This document shows, one piece after another, positions 24,967 through 35,298 of a stretch of 64,000 bases of DNA. Location of the stretch: positions 1-64,000 of the forward strand of contig NZ_AUGN01000010.1 in NCBI RefSeq assembly GCF_000422685.1, written 5' to 3'. Under the pieces are notes generated by a model. That model was not told the DNA's origin. It did no database searches and was given only the letters and a program-made list of their open reading frames with translations. Positions within the stretch are counted from its first letter, which is position 1; every line of letters begins with the position of its first letter. Source of the stretch: Flavobacterium gelidilacus DSM 15343. GTDB lineage: Bacteria > Bacteroidota > Bacteroidia > Flavobacteriales > Flavobacteriaceae. The translations under genes were made by a program, and so were the position numbers.

Positions 24967-27900
24967 ATGAAACACAAATTACTTTCGGTAGCCTTGTTGG
25001 CTGTTGTGAGTTTTTCTTTCGCTCAAGAAAAAAACTCCTTATGGAATTCTTCTAAAAAAAGCAATGTAGTTTTGTTAGAAAGCAAAATGCAATTGCCTCA
25101 AAAAAATCTTTTCGATTTAAACGTAAATGAGTTAAAAAACCTAGTAGATCACTCGCCTCAGAGGAATACTTTGAATATAAAATCAAATATTATCATCTCT
25201 ATGCCAAATGCAGATGGTGAATTTGAACGTTTCGGTATTTATGAAAACTCAATAATGGAACCTGCTCTTGCCGCTCAATATCCAGAAATAAAATCATATA
25301 TTGGAATTGGAATAGATAATCCTTCAACTTCAGTTTATTTTAGCATTTCGCCTCTTGGATTTAAATCTATGACTTTATATGCAGATAAGTCTCCGGTTTT
25401 TATTGAACCTTATTCACAAGATTTAAATACATATTCTGTTTATAAAAAATCAGATAAAAAGCAAGCATTCACAGCTTTTGAGTGTTCAATGATAGATGAA
25501 ATAGCACCAGAAATTGATTCAAGTTTACTAAGACCAAATGCTGATGATGCAAAACTAAGAACTTTCAGATTAGCTATGTCAGTTACAGGTGAATATACTA
25601 CCTATTTCGGAGGAACTAAAGCTCTAGCATTAGCAGCAATTAACAATACAATGACTAGAGTTAATGCTATTTTTGAAAAAGATTTTTCTGCAAGAATGGT
25701 TTTAATTGCTAATAACGATGCGGTCATATATACAAATGCCTCAACAGATCCTTATTCAGTATCAAGTAGCATGGCAAATTGGAATGCTCAATTACAATCA
25801 ACTTTAACCTCTGTTATAGGAGAAGCAAATTATGATGTAGGTCATTTATTTGGCGCAAGTGGTGGTGGTGGAAATGCAGGCTGTATTGGTTGTGTTTGTG
25901 TAAACGGAAGCAAAGGAAGTGGCTATACTTCTCCAGCGGATGGCGTTCCAAGTGGAGATAATTTTGATGTAGACTATGTAGCTCATGAACTAGGTCATCA
26001 ATTTGGAGCAAATCATACTTTTACACATAGTAATGAAGGTTCAGGAGTTCAAATGGAACCAGGTTCAGGTTCAACAATTATGGGTTACGCTGGTATAACT
26101 TCTTTAGATGTTCAACCACATTCCGATGCTTATTTTCATGCTGTAAGTATTCAACAAGTTACAAACAATATTAAAGTTAAAACTTGTCCGGTTTCCACCA
26201 ATACTGGAAATGCAATTCCAACGGCAAGTGCTGGTTTAGATTATACCATTCCAAAAAGCACACCTTTTATGTTAACAGGAGTTGGAACAGATGCAAACGG
26301 AGATTCTTTAACATACAATTGGGAGCAAATGGATTCTCAAACTACAGCAGCTGTGCCAAGCGCAACAAAAACTACTGGTGTAAATTTTAGATCTTATACC
26401 GCTACAACTTCATCAACAAGATATTTTCCAAGGATGTCTTCTGTATTAACAGGAGCTACTACAACTGCTGGATCAGAATTAACAGTTGAGGCATTGTCTT
26501 CTGTGGCAAGAACATTAAATTTTAGGTTAACTGTAAGAGATAATAGAGCTGGTGGTTCTGGAAACAATAGTGACGACATGATAGTAACAGTTAATACAAC
26601 TGCTGGTCCTTTTACTGTAAGTTCTCCAAACACTGCTGTTTCTTATGTAGGCGGAAGCACACAAACAGTTACTTGGACTGTTGCAGGTACGACTGCAAAT
26701 GGTGTTAATTGTGCTAATGTTGATATTCTAATCTCAACAAATGCAGGAAACACTTGGTCAACTTTATTAGCTTCTACTCCAAATGATGGTTCACAAGCTG
26801 TAACAATTCCAAATACTGCTGGAACTCAAAACAGAATTATGGTTAAAGGAACTAATCATATTTTCTTTGATGTTTCTAATGCTAACTTTACAATTACTGC
26901 TGGATCAACTGGTGACACAGCAGCACCAACAGCACCAACAGCATCAGCTTCTGGAACTACTCAAACTACCACAAACTTAAGCTGGTCTGGAGCTTCAGAC
27001 AATGTTGGTGTAACAAGTTATGATGTGTATAGAGGAGCTACTTTATTAGGTTCAACGGCTTCAACTTCTTATGCCGTAACAGGTTTAACGGCTTCAACTG
27101 CTTACACTTTTTCTATAAAAGCAAAAGATGCAGCTGGTAATATTTCTGTTTCAAGTAATACTGTATCAATTACAACTTTAGCAAACGCAGGAGACACAAC
27201 TGCTCCATCAACTCCAACAAGTTTAACTGCTTCTGGAACTACTCAAACAACAACAACTTTAAATTGGACTGCTTCTACTGACAATGTGGGTGTAGCTGGA
27301 TATGATATTTATAGTGGTGCAAGTTTATTAGGAAACGTAGCAGGAACTTCGGCTAACATAACAGGTTTAGTAGCTTCAACATCTTATACTTTTTCTGTAA
27401 AAGCTAAAGATGCAGCAGGAAACACTTCTGCTTCTAGCAATGTGGTTTCAGTAACAACTCTTTCAAATGCTTTAACTTATTGTGCTTCACAAGGAAATAG
27501 TACTGCAGATGAAAAAATCGGAAAAGTAGTTTTTGGTACAATTAACAATACATCAACTGGAACTGCTGGTTATGAGAATTTTACTTCTTTATCTACAAGT
27601 GTTAACAAAAGTTCTGGTTATACAATTACAATAACACCTTCTTGGACAAGCACTAAATATAGCGAAGGTTATGCTGTTTTTATTGATTACAATCAAGATG
27701 GTGATTTTGCTGATGCTGGTGAAACAGTTTGGACAAAAACGGCTTCAACAACAACCCCTGTGAGTGGTTCAATTACCATTCCAGCTACTGCTTTAAGTGG
27801 CTCAACTAGAATGAGAGTTGCAATGAAATACAACGGCGTTCCAACGTCTTGTGAAGCATTTTCTTATGGACAAGTGGAAGATTATACAGTCGTAATTGGT

Positions 27901-28167
27901 GGAACAGGAAAAGAAATAGTTTCAACTACAACTGAAAATAATATAGTTGACATTAAATTATATCCAAATCCAACAAGTTCTGTATTATATATTTCAACTG
28001 TTTCAGAAAATACAGCTGTTAAAATATATAATATGCAAGGACAAACAGTTTACAATGGAGCAATTAGAAATAATAATTTAGATGTTTCTAATTTACCTGT
28101 CGGAACTTATATGTTAGAAATTGACTATAATAATTCTAAAATTGTAAAAAGATTTATCAGACAATAA
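24967..28167 (+). CDS. Secreted reprolysin-like zinc metalloprotease with FnIII repeats and T9SS sorting domain
   Basis: This large secreted protein has 1066 residues. In order it shows a signal peptide (residues 1-20), a propeptide-like region, a metzincin domain with HELGHQFGANHTF (three zinc-binding His and the catalytic Glu) and the Met-turn TIMGYAG, then an Ig/PKD-like segment. Two fibronectin type III repeats follow, both starting DTxAP and containing the repeated AYTFSIKAKDAAGN-type motif. Next come a GEVED-type domain (FIDYNQDGDFADAGETVW to YGQVEDYTVV) and a type A T9SS sorting tail (LYPNPTSSVLYIS). It probably digests external protein. The two FnIII repeats are very similar, pointing to a recent internal duplication. 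Confidence 0.95.
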   Translation: MKHKLLSVALLAVVSFSFAQEKNSLWNSSKKSNVVLLESKMQLPQKNLFDLNVNELKNLVDHSPQRNTLNIKSNIIISMPNADGEFERFGIYENSIMEPALAAQYPEIKSYIGIGIDNPSTSVYFSISPLGFKSMTLYADKSPVFIEPYSQDLNTYSVYKKSDKKQAFTAFECSMIDEIAPEIDSSLLRPNADDAKLRTFRLAMSVTGEYTTYFGGTKALALAAINNTMTRVNAIFEKDFSARMVLIANNDAVIYTNASTDPYSVSSSMANWNAQLQSTLTSVIGEANYDVGHLFGASGGGGNAGCIGCVCVNGSKGSGYTSPADGVPSGDNFDVDYVAHELGHQFGANHTFTHSNEGSGVQMEPGSGSTIMGYAGITSLDVQPHSDAYFHAVSIQQVTNNIKVKTCPVSTNTGNAIPTASAGLDYTIPKSTPFMLTGVGTDANGDSLTYNWEQMDSQTTAAVPSATKTTGVNFRSYTATTSSTRYFPRMSSVLTGATTTAGSELTVEALSSVARTLNFRLTVRDNRAGGSGNNSDDMIVTVNTTAGPFTVSSPNTAVSYVGGSTQTVTWTVAGTTANGVNCANVDILISTNAGNTWSTLLASTPNDGSQAVTIPNTAGTQNRIMVKGTNHIFFDVSNANFTITAGSTGDTAAPTAPTASASGTTQTTTNLSWSGASDNVGVTSYDVYRGATLLGSTASTSYAVTGLTASTAYTFSIKAKDAAGNISVSSNTVSITTLANAGDTTAPSTPTSLTASGTTQTTTTLNWTASTDNVGVAGYDIYSGASLLGNVAGTSANITGLVASTSYTFSVKAKDAAGNTSASSNVVSVTTLSNALTYCASQGNSTADEKIGKVVFGTINNTSTGTAGYENFTSLSTSVNKSSGYTITITPSWTSTKYSEGYAVFIDYNQDGDFADAGETVWTKTASTTTPVSGSITIPATALSGSTRMRVAMKYNGVPTSCEAFSYGQVEDYTVVIGGTGKEIVSTTTENNIVDIKLYPNPTSSVLYISTVSENTAVKIYNMQGQTVYNGAIRNNNLDVSNLPVGTYMLEIDYNNSKIVKRFIRQ

Positions 28168-28186
28168 TAATATTTTATTACTTATT

Positions 28187-28218
28187 AAAAGGTCTTCTCA
28201 AAAGGAAGACCTTTTTTT
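28187..28218 (+). terminator. Terminator of the T9SS metalloprotease gene
   Basis: AAAAGGTCTTC and GAAGACCTTTT form a perfect stem with a seven-base loop, followed by seven T. It lies 20 bases after the stop. Confidence 0.92.
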
Positions 28219-28268
28219 ATTCTCTTTATTTATGTAATTTTATCAATTCAAATTTTAGAATATTTTAT

Positions 28269-30143
28269 ATGAAAAATTTAGTTTTAATTGCATTATTTAT
28301 GATATCAACTACAGGAATAGCCCAGGAAATTATGACTCCAGAAACATTATGGAAATTAGGTAGAGTTTCTGCATTAGGTATTTCAAAAGACGGAAAAGCA
28401 ATAATATATAAAGTTTCAAAACCTGATATGGTTGAAAATAAATTAAATTCAACTTATTATTCTATTCCCATTTCTGGTGGAAAAGCTAAAGATATTAAGG
28501 AATACAAATCTCTTTTAGATGATAAAAACATCCTTAATGGAAAAACTATTTCACATAAAGAAATTAAAATAGATAAGGTTTTAGGAAAGGATTTTTATCC
28601 TGAATTAGACAAATCAAATGTTCAAATTTATGAAGGTTTAGATTATCGTCATTGGGACACTTGGAACGAAGGAAATCACAATCATATTTTTGTAAATGAT
28701 GAAGATATTATGGCAAATGAGCCTTACGATTCTCCTCAAAAACCTTTTGGTGGTGACGAAGATTATATTTTTTCACCTGATGGAAAAAAAATTATTTATG
28801 TAAGTAAGAAAAAAGCTGGGACAGCTTATGCAACTTCTACAAATACAAATTTGTACGAATACGACATAGAATCTAAAACCACTAAAAACCTTACGGAAAA
28901 AAACTTAGGATATGATGTTGCTCCACAATATTCACCAAATGGAGATTTATCTTGGTTACAAATGAAACGTGATGGCTATGAAGCCGACAAAAACGACATT
29001 ATCGTTCGACAAAAAGGGTTAGATATCAATTTAACAAGCAATTGGGACGGAACTGTAGATAGTTTCATGTGGGGTAAAGATGGGAAAAAAGTCTATTTTA
29101 TTGCTGCAATTGATGGAACTAAACAATTATTTGAGGTTAATTTTCCGGGTTTGACTAAAATTATGATTCGTGTAAATCAAATCACAAAAGGAGATTTTGA
29201 TATTAATAGTTTTGTAGGTTTTGATGCTTCAAAAATCATTGTAACTCGTGGTGACATGAATCATGCCAGTGAGATTTATTCTTATGATTTGAAAAGTTCA
29301 GCGTGGAATCAAATCACGAAAGTGAATGATGCTATTTATTCTAAAATTTCAAAATGCACAACTGAAAGAAGATATGTAACTACAACAGATGGGAAAAAAA
29401 TGTTGGTTTGGGTAATTTTACCTCCAAATTTTGATGCTTCAAAAAAATATCCAACACTTTTATATTGTCAAGGTGGTCCGCAAAGTGCATTGACACAATT
29501 TTATTCTTTTAGATGGAATTTTCAAGTTATGGCATCTCAAGGTTATGTTGTAGTTGCTCCAAACAGAAGAGGAATGCCTGGTCACGGAGTTGAATGGAAC
29601 GAAAAAATTAGTGGTGATTGGGGTGGACAAGTAATGGATGATTATTTATCAGCTATTGATGATGTTTCTAAAGAAAGTTATGTTGATAAAGAAAGATTAG
29701 GAGCTATTGGAGCCAGTTACGGTGGTTATTCAGTCTTTTATTTAGCTGGGATTCACAATAACAGATTCAAAACATTCATTTCGCATGCCGGAATTTTCAA
29801 CACACAAAGTATGTATGGAACAACCGAAGAAGTTTTCTTTACTCATTATGATTCAGGTGGTGCTTATTGGGAAAATGAGAATAAAATTGCTCAAAAAACT
29901 TATAATGAATTCAATCCAATTACTTTGATAAACAAATGGAATACTCCAATTTTTATCATTCAAGGTGGAGTTGATTATCGTGTGCCCATTGGACAAAGTC
30001 AAGAAGCTTTTCAAGCAGCACAATTAAAAGGAATTAAAAGTAAATTTATGGTTTTCCCAGAAGAGAATCATTGGATTTTAAAACCCCAAAACGGTTTAGT
30101 ATGGCAACGCGAGTTTTTTAAATGGCTTGAAGAAACCCTTTAA
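28269..30143 (+). CDS. S9 family serine peptidase (acylaminoacyl-/dipeptidyl-peptidase type), exported
   Basis: This 624-residue protein has an N-terminal signal peptide (MKNLVLIALFMISTTGIAQ). A beta-propeller region with TolB-like repeats follows (FSPDGKKIIYVSKKK, YSPNGDLSW), then a C-terminal alpha/beta hydrolase. The triad is Ser in GASYGGYSVFY, Asp in QGGVDYRVP and His in PEENHWIL. This arrangement matches the DPP5/acylaminoacyl-peptidase branch of family S9, which releases dipeptides or blocked residues from oligopeptides in the periplasm. It is the second S9 enzyme of the window and, unlike the first, has no lipobox. It stands between terminators and is probably a single-gene unit. Confidence 0.92.
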   Translation: MKNLVLIALFMISTTGIAQEIMTPETLWKLGRVSALGISKDGKAIIYKVSKPDMVENKLNSTYYSIPISGGKAKDIKEYKSLLDDKNILNGKTISHKEIKIDKVLGKDFYPELDKSNVQIYEGLDYRHWDTWNEGNHNHIFVNDEDIMANEPYDSPQKPFGGDEDYIFSPDGKKIIYVSKKKAGTAYATSTNTNLYEYDIESKTTKNLTEKNLGYDVAPQYSPNGDLSWLQMKRDGYEADKNDIIVRQKGLDINLTSNWDGTVDSFMWGKDGKKVYFIAAIDGTKQLFEVNFPGLTKIMIRVNQITKGDFDINSFVGFDASKIIVTRGDMNHASEIYSYDLKSSAWNQITKVNDAIYSKISKCTTERRYVTTTDGKKMLVWVILPPNFDASKKYPTLLYCQGGPQSALTQFYSFRWNFQVMASQGYVVVAPNRRGMPGHGVEWNEKISGDWGGQVMDDYLSAIDDVSKESYVDKERLGAIGASYGGYSVFYLAGIHNNRFKTFISHAGIFNTQSMYGTTEEVFFTHYDSGGAYWENENKIAQKTYNEFNPITLINKWNTPIFIIQGGVDYRVPIGQSQEAFQAAQLKGIKSKFMVFPEENHWILKPQNGLVWQREFFKWLEETL

Positions 30144-30229
30144 TTTAAGTATGAAGATTAACACTTTTTGAATGTAGAAGCTATTAAAGTCGAATAGTTA
30201 AAAAATCTAAATAACGATAAAAGTAAGCT

Positions 30230-30266
30230 TAAAAAAAATGCTCAATTTTCATTGAGCGTTTTTTTA
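30230..30266 (-). terminator. Terminator of the accB-accC unit (minus strand)
   Basis: GCTCAAT and ATTGAGC pair around a four-base loop, flanked by A-rich and T-rich runs. On the minus strand it follows the accC stop and ends in a run of T. Confidence 0.88.
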
Positions 30267-30269
30267 TTC

Positions 30270-31622
30270 TTATTCTTCAACTTTATCTTTCATTACAAAA
30301 GATTCCATGAATTTAGTAGTATAGTTTCCAGATACATAATCTGGCTCATCCATTAATTGTCTGTGAAAAGGAATTGTTGTTTTTATACCTTCAATTACAA
30401 ATTCATCTAAAGCACGTTTCATTTTGTTGATTGCCTCTTCTCTCGTTTGAGCGGTTGTAATCAACTTAGCAATCATTGAATCGTAATTTGGTGGAATTGT
30501 ATATCCAGCATAAACATGAGTGTCTAAACGAACTCCATGTCCACCTGGTGTATGAAGTGTAGTGATTTTTCCTGGTGAAGGTCTAAAATCATTATAAGGA
30601 TCTTCAGCATTAATACGACATTCAATTGAATGCATCATTGGAAAATAGTTTTTACCAGAAATTGGAATTCCAGCAGCTACCATAATTTGTTCGCGTATTA
30701 AATCAAAATCAATTACTTGCTCTGTTATAGGATGCTCCACTTGAATACGAGTATTCATTTCCATAAAGAAGAAATTCCTGTGTTTGTCCACTAGAAATTC
30801 TACTGTGCCTGCTCCTTCATACTTAATGTATTCGGCAGCTTTTACGGCAGCTTCTCCCATTGCATTTCGCAATTCATCTGTCATAAAAGGAGAAGGTGTT
30901 TCTTCCGTTAACTTTTGATGACGACGTTGAACTGAACAATCTCTTTCTGACAAATGACAAGCTTTACCGAATGAATCTCCTACTACTTGAATTTCAATAT
31001 GTCTAGGCTCTTCAATAAGTTTCTCCATGTACATGTCATCATTTCCAAAAGCAGCTTTACTTTCTTGTCTAGCTGATTCCCATGCATTTTTTAAATCTTC
31101 TTTCTTCCAAATGGCGCGCATACCTTTTCCACCACCACCTGCAGAAGCTTTAAGCATTACAGGATAACCAGTTTCTTTAGCTATTTTTTCACATTCTTCA
31201 AAAGTTTCAATAATTCCTTCACTTCCGGGTACACAAGGTACACCTGCTTCAATCATAGTTGATTTTGCGTTGGCTTTGTCTCCCATTCTATCAATCATTT
31301 CTGGAGAAGCTCCAATAAATTTGATACCGTGTTCTTGACAAATTTTAGAAAATTTAGCATTTTCAGAAAGAAAACCATATCCTGGATGAATAGCGTCTGC
31401 ATTTGTTATTTCTGCAGCTGCTATAATATTTGACATCTTTAGGTAAGAAAGATTACTTGGTGGAGGACCAATACACACAGCTTCATCTGCGAAACGTACG
31501 TGCAAACTTTCAGCATCAGCAGTTGAATAAACAGCTACTGTTTTTATACCCATTTCTTTACAAGTTCTAATTACACGTAATGCAATTTCACCTCTGTTGG
31601 CTATTAATATTTTTTTAAACAT
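30270..31622 (-). CDS. accC: Acetyl-CoA carboxylase, biotin carboxylase subunit
   Basis: AccC carboxylates biotin on AccB using ATP and bicarbonate, the first step of malonyl-CoA formation. The 450-residue protein has the N-terminal [16 protein letters not shown], the ATP-grasp glycine-rich loop [12 protein letters not shown], metal-binding segments [14 protein letters not shown] and the C-terminal domain with RINAEDP and YDSMIAKLI. Length and motifs are those of the stand-alone subunit, not the propionyl-CoA carboxylase alpha chain. It follows accB after 94 bases, which contain short tandem repeats. Confidence 0.96.
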   Translation of the reverse strand: MFKKILIANRGEIALRVIRTCKEMGIKTVAVYSTADAESLHVRFADEAVCIGPPPSNLSYLKMSNIIAAAEITNADAIHPGYGFLSENAKFSKICQEHGIKFIGASPEMIDRMGDKANAKSTMIEAGVPCVPGSEGIIETFEECEKIAKETGYPVMLKASAGGGGKGMRAIWKKEDLKNAWESARQESKAAFGNDDMYMEKLIEEPRHIEIQVVGDSFGKACHLSERDCSVQRRHQKLTEETPSPFMTDELRNAMGEAAVKAAEYIKYEGAGTVEFLVDKHRNFFFMEMNTRIQVEHPITEQVIDFDLIREQIMVAAGIPISGKNYFPMMHSIECRINAEDPYNDFRPSPGKITTLHTPGGHGVRLDTHVYAGYTIPPNYDSMIAKLITTAQTREEAINKMKRALDEFVIEGIKTTIPFHRQLMDEPDYVSGNYTTKFMESFVMKDKVEE

Positions 31623-31629
31623 CTAATTT

Positions 31630-31650
31630 GAGTTATGAGTTATGAGTTAT
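31630..31650. repeat. Tandem heptamer repeat GAGTTAT x3
   Basis: Three perfect copies of GAGTTAT, plus a partial fourth, lie between accB and accC. A copy-number change here could alter the distance between the two genes but has no evident function. Confidence 0.75.
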
Positions 31651-31716
31651 GAGTTTTTCTTAAATCATGATTGGCACAAACCAAATCACAATTTATAATT
31701 CATAATTAATAATTTA

Positions 31717-32181
31717 TTAAGATGGATCTACTAAAAATAATGGTTGATCAAACTCTACTGGAGAAGAATCATCTACTAAAATTTTAACAATTTTTCCAGA
31801 AATTTCTGATTCGATTTCGTTGAATAATTTCATTGCTTCAATTACACAAACCACATCTCCTTTTGAAATTGTGCTTCCAACTTCAACAAAAACGGGTTTG
31901 TCTGGAGAAGGTTTTCTATACAATGTCCCAATTATTGGAGACTTTATAGTAATGTATTTTGAGTCTTCGTTTACTTCTACTACTGCTACAGGAGTTGTTG
32001 CTGGTGCTGGCGCTGCTGGTGCTTGAGATACAGGCATTTGTTGCACATAAGTAGTTGTAGGCTCTGATCCTTCTAAAGTGGTTTTGATGGTGATTTTGAA
32101 ATCATCCATTTCCAATTTCACTTCTGTTGCACCTGATTTTGATACAAATTTGATTAAATTTTGAATTTCTCTAATATCCAT
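31717..32181 (-). CDS. accB: Acetyl-CoA carboxylase, biotin carboxyl carrier protein
   Basis: AccB carries the biotin that shuttles CO2 between carboxylase subunits. The 154-residue protein has a conserved N-terminal segment (MDIREIQNLIKFVSKS), an Ala/Pro-rich linker (residues about 48-68) and a biotinyl domain with VIEAMKLFNE, in which K118 is the biotin site. It lies between fabH and accC in one orientation, so the three form a fatty-acid initiation cluster. Start ATG at 32181. Confidence 0.96.
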   Translation of the reverse strand: MDIREIQNLIKFVSKSGATEVKLEMDDFKITIKTTLEGSEPTTTYVQQMPVSQAPAAPAPATTPVAVVEVNEDSKYITIKSPIIGTLYRKPSPDKPVFVEVGSTISKGDVVCVIEAMKLFNEIESEISGKIVKILVDDSSPVEFDQPLFLVDPS

Positions 32182-32209
32182 GTTATTAAAATTTGATTTA
32201 GTTAGTTTG

Positions 32210-33208
32210 TTATTGTTTGTTATATGCCCATTTTAGATAGATAGCTCCCCAAGTGAAACCACCTCCAAAAGCGGCAAATATTAAATTATCCCCTTTTTTT
32301 AATTGACTTTCAAAATCACTTAATAATAAAGGTAAAGTCGCAGAAGTAGTATTTCCATATCTATGAATGTTTACTAAAACTTTTTCTTGTTCTAATCCTA
32401 TTCTATTGGCTGTTGCATCAATAATTCTTCTATTAGCTTGATGGGCTACTAACCAATTAACATCTTCTTTTGTAAGATTGTTACGTTGCATTATTTTTTC
32501 GCTAACATCAGCCATACCTGAAACAGCATATTTAAAAACTGTTTTTCCATCTTGTTGTACAAAATGTTTCCTGCTTTTTACCGTTTCTTCAGAAGGAGGC
32601 ATTATAGATCCACCAGCTTCAATTTTTAAGAAATCTCTTCCAACACCATCACTTCTTAGGAATTCGTCTTGTAACCCTAATCCTTCTTCATTAGGCTCAA
32701 ACAAAACTGCACCTGCACCATCACCAAAGATAATACAAGTAGACCTATCTGTATAATCAATGATTGAAGACATTTTATCAGCTCCAATTAACAATATTTT
32801 TTTATATCTTCCTGATTGTATGTGTGCTGCAGCGGTTGACATTCCAAATAAGAAACTAGAACATGCTGCTTGTAAATCATATGCAAACGCATTAGTTGCT
32901 CCTATTTGAGAGGCAACATAAACACCAGTTGCCGCAACAGGCATATCTGGAGTTGTAGTAGCCAAAATCACCATATCTATTTCATTAGGGTCAATATTAG
33001 CTCTTTCAATTAAATTTTGTGCTGCTTTTATAGCCAAGTAAGATGTTCCTTGACCTTCTTCTTTGAGAATTCTTCGCTCTTTGATTCCTGTTCTTGAAGT
33101 AATCCATTCATCATTAGTATCTACCAAAGTTTCTAGCACTTTATTAGACATAACAAAATCTGGAACATAGGACCCAACGGCTGTTATTGCGGCTGTTATT
33201 TTATTCAT
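32210..33208 (-). CDS. fabH: Beta-ketoacyl-ACP synthase III
   Basis: FabH condenses acetyl-CoA (or branched acyl-CoA) with malonyl-ACP to start fatty-acid chains. The catalytic Cys116 is in LQAACSSFLFG, His in VAHQANRRI and Asn in HRYGNTTSA; GFTWGAIYLKW closes the protein. I use the ATG at 33208 (332 residues) because the longer frame to 33229 starts with TTG and adds seven residues not seen in the family. The gene precedes accB and accC. A terminator separates it from rpmF upstream, so it may have its own promoter or depend on read-through. Confidence 0.95.
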   Translation of the reverse strand: MNKITAAITAVGSYVPDFVMSNKVLETLVDTNDEWITSRTGIKERRILKEEGQGTSYLAIKAAQNLIERANIDPNEIDMVILATTTPDMPVAATGVYVASQIGATNAFAYDLQAACSSFLFGMSTAAAHIQSGRYKKILLIGADKMSSIIDYTDRSTCIIFGDGAGAVLFEPNEEGLGLQDEFLRSDGVGRDFLKIEAGGSIMPPSEETVKSRKHFVQQDGKTVFKYAVSGMADVSEKIMQRNNLTKEDVNWLVAHQANRRIIDATANRIGLEQEKVLVNIHRYGNTTSATLPLLLSDFESQLKKGDNLIFAAFGGGFTWGAIYLKWAYNKQ

Positions 33209-33324
33209 AAATATAATTTTTCTTTTCAAATGTTACCATTTGATTAGTTGTGAAAATTACAAAAAAAAAATTAAACCCTATTAAATCCTTGATTATAATT
33301 ATCAACGATTTAATAAATCAAAAA

Positions 33325-33350
33325 AAAACTCTCACACTGTGAGAGTTTTT
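33325..33350 (-). terminator. Hairpin between rpmF and fabH
   Basis: AAAACTCTCACA and TGTGAGAGTTTT form a perfect 12-bp stem with a one-base centre. T-runs occur on both strands, so it works as a terminator in either direction. It splits the usual rpmF-fabH order into two units. Confidence 0.85.
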
Positions 33351-33368
33351 CTCTATTTTTTAAAACAA

Positions 33369-33563
33369 TTAAGCTACTGCTTCAGATTTGTCTATTACAA
33401 CTTGTCCTCTGTAGTACATTTTACCTTCGTGCCAGTAAGCTCTGTGGTATAAATGTGCTTCACCAGTTATTGGGCAAGTAGCAATTTGTGCAGGAGTTGC
33501 TTTATAATGTGTTCTTCTCTTATCTCTTCTTGTTTTGGAGATTTTTCTCTTTGGATGTGCCAT
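33369..33563 (-). CDS. rpmF: 50S ribosomal protein L32
   Basis: This 64-residue basic protein of the large ribosomal subunit has the typical start [20 protein letters not shown]. The zinc-ribbon cysteines of classical L32 are reduced: only one Cys remains, in [17 protein letters not shown], as in the Zn-free forms common in Bacteroidota. It follows the DUF177 gene by nine bases, an arrangement conserved in many bacteria. Confidence 0.95.
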   Translation of the reverse strand: MAHPKRKISKTRRDKRRTHYKATPAQIATCPITGEAHLYHRAYWHEGKMYYRGQVVIDKSEAVA

Positions 33564-33572
33564 TTTACTATA

Positions 33573-34109
33573 TTATTTATCCGTTAATAGTTTCTTTAAA
33601 TCGTCCCATCTTGGGTCGGTATCTTTATTTTCTTCTTCTTTAATTTCTGTTGGAGCTAGATTATTCAAAACTTCTAATGCTTTAGAATCTAGTGTTCCGT
33701 CTTTAACTCCAGGATGAACTCTTTTCGTTGGAACTGAAAGTATAATTGACTCATATATGTATTGAGCAACATTAAATTCATATTCACCGTGAGGCAATGT
33801 CAATATTTCCTCATTTTCATCATTAAAAGCATCTCCAAACTTAACAATTAAGTTTATTTTTCCTTTTATTGGCAAGTCAAAATCTTCATTAGTTAAATCA
33901 CATGGAACATTTACGGTTCCGTTATGCTTAATTTCTAATTCAAGCATCATGTTTTTCTTATCTAATAAGATCTCAACTTTTATATCTGAAGTATTATATT
34001 CATCAAACTCAAAGCATCCAAAGAACGAATTATCTATCTGATAATCAAACTGGTGTTTCCCTAGTTTTAACCCAACGAATTGAATTAAATATTCTTTTAA
34101 ATTATTCAT
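33573..34109 (-). CDS. DUF177 (YceD-family) protein upstream of rpmF
   Basis: This is an acidic protein of 178 residues from the ATG at 34109. A longer frame begins with TTG at 34142, but its first residues (HSFKKGKTVE) look like translated leader. The YceD/DUF177 family is implicated in 23S rRNA accumulation and is almost always encoded next to rpmF, as here. The central stretch PCDLTNEDFDLPIKGKINL and the tail DTDPRWDDLKKLLTDK are typical. It is likely cytoplasmic and co-transcribed with rpmF. Confidence 0.88.
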   Translation of the reverse strand: MNNLKEYLIQFVGLKLGKHQFDYQIDNSFFGCFEFDEYNTSDIKVEILLDKKNMMLELEIKHNGTVNVPCDLTNEDFDLPIKGKINLIVKFGDAFNDENEEILTLPHGEYEFNVAQYIYESIILSVPTKRVHPGVKDGTLDSKALEVLNNLAPTEIKEEENKDTDPRWDDLKKLLTDK

Positions 34110-34200
34110 TTCAACAGTTTTTCCCTTTTTAAAGGAGTGCAAAGATATAAAATATTTATAAAATAAAACTAGTTGTCAACTTTTTTTTGTTTATAACTAA

Positions 34201-35241
34201 TTATTTACTCGCAATTAAAGGATTATTTGTCAATTCTTTATATTCATTTCTTTTATTATACACATCAATAGCTAAGTATAAAGCTTCTCTAAACGAACTT
34301 TCATTTGCTTTATTTTTTCCAGCGATATCAAAAGCTGTTCCATGATCAGGAGAAGTCCTAATCTTACTTAAACCTGCAGTATAATTAACACCGCTACCAA
34401 AAGACATTGTCTTAAACGGAATCAAACCTTGATCATGATACACTGCTAAAACAGCATCATATTGTTTATATTGATTGCTTCCAAAAAAACTATCTGCCGA
34501 ATAAGGTCCAAAAACCATAATTCCTGAATCATAAATCTTTTTTAAAGCCGGTTTAATAATATCTTCATCTTCTTTGCCAATTACACCATTATCACCAGCA
34601 TGAGGATTAAGTCCTAAAACAGCAATTTTTGGCTTTTCAATTCTAAAGTCTTGTTTTAAGGTATCATTTACAATTTTAACTTTTTTTGATATGAGCTCTT
34701 CGTTCAAATGCTTTGCAACATCATTAACCGGAACATGATCTGTTAACAATCCAACTCTCAAATTTTCATGAATCATAAACATAAGAGCGTTTTCATTAAA
34801 CTCTTTTGCTAAATAATCTGTGTGCCCAGGAAATTTAAATTCATCAGACTGAATATTGTATTTATTAATAGGTGCTGTTAGCAGTACGTCAACTTTGTCT
34901 TCCTTTAAAGCTTTGGTAGCTGCAAAAAAAGATTTTATAGCAAATTTACCAACTTCATTATCATTTTTACCAAATTCAATATTTACTGGTTCTTTCCAAA
35001 CATTTAAAACATTAATTTTTCCAATAACAAGTTGATCTAAAGAATCAATTCCATGAAAATTCAGTGTTAATTCATAAACTTTCTTTAAGTAGGACATTAT
35101 TTTTACATTGGCAAAAATGACAGGTGTACATAATTCTAACATTCTGTTATCCTCGAATGTTTTAAGGACAACTTCACTTCCAATGCCGTTTAAATCTCCA
35201 ATTGATATTCCAACGATAATATTTTCTGCTATTTTAACCAT
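34201..35241 (-). CDS. pdxA: 4-hydroxythreonine-4-phosphate dehydrogenase
   Basis: PdxA oxidises 4-phosphohydroxy-L-threonine in the DXP-dependent pyridoxal phosphate pathway. The 346-residue protein contains GISIGDLNGIGSE, TAPINKYNIQ, FPGHTDYLA (metal-binding His), LGLNPHAGDNG and YHDQGLIPFK, all PdxA signatures. It is divergent from ribE with a compact shared promoter region. It is the only pdx gene in the window. Confidence 0.95.
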   Translation of the reverse strand: MVKIAENIIVGISIGDLNGIGSEVVLKTFEDNRMLELCTPVIFANVKIMSYLKKVYELTLNFHGIDSLDQLVIGKINVLNVWKEPVNIEFGKNDNEVGKFAIKSFFAATKALKEDKVDVLLTAPINKYNIQSDEFKFPGHTDYLAKEFNENALMFMIHENLRVGLLTDHVPVNDVAKHLNEELISKKVKIVNDTLKQDFRIEKPKIAVLGLNPHAGDNGVIGKEDEDIIKPALKKIYDSGIMVFGPYSADSFFGSNQYKQYDAVLAVYHDQGLIPFKTMSFGSGVNYTAGLSKIRTSPDHGTAFDIAGKNKANESSFREALYLAIDVYNKRNEYKELTNNPLIASK

Positions 35242-35260
35242 TATAAAGAGTAATTTATGC

Positions 35261-35281
35261 TATTTTTGAACTACAAATTTA
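35261..35281. promoter_or_regulatory. Divergent -7 elements between pdxA and ribE
   Basis: TATTTTTG at 35261-35268 points right toward ribE ATG 35299. CAAATTTA at 35274-35281 reads TAAATTTG on the minus strand and points toward pdxA (start 35241). The right-hand element overlaps the longer ribE frame, which argues for the ATG at 35299. Confidence 0.5.
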
Positions 35282-35298
35282 GTAAAATTAAATCAGTT

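Noticed and set aside
35242..35298. FMN riboswitch before ribE
   Set aside because: Only about 57 bases separate the divergent genes and they hold promoter elements; there is no room for the aptamer.
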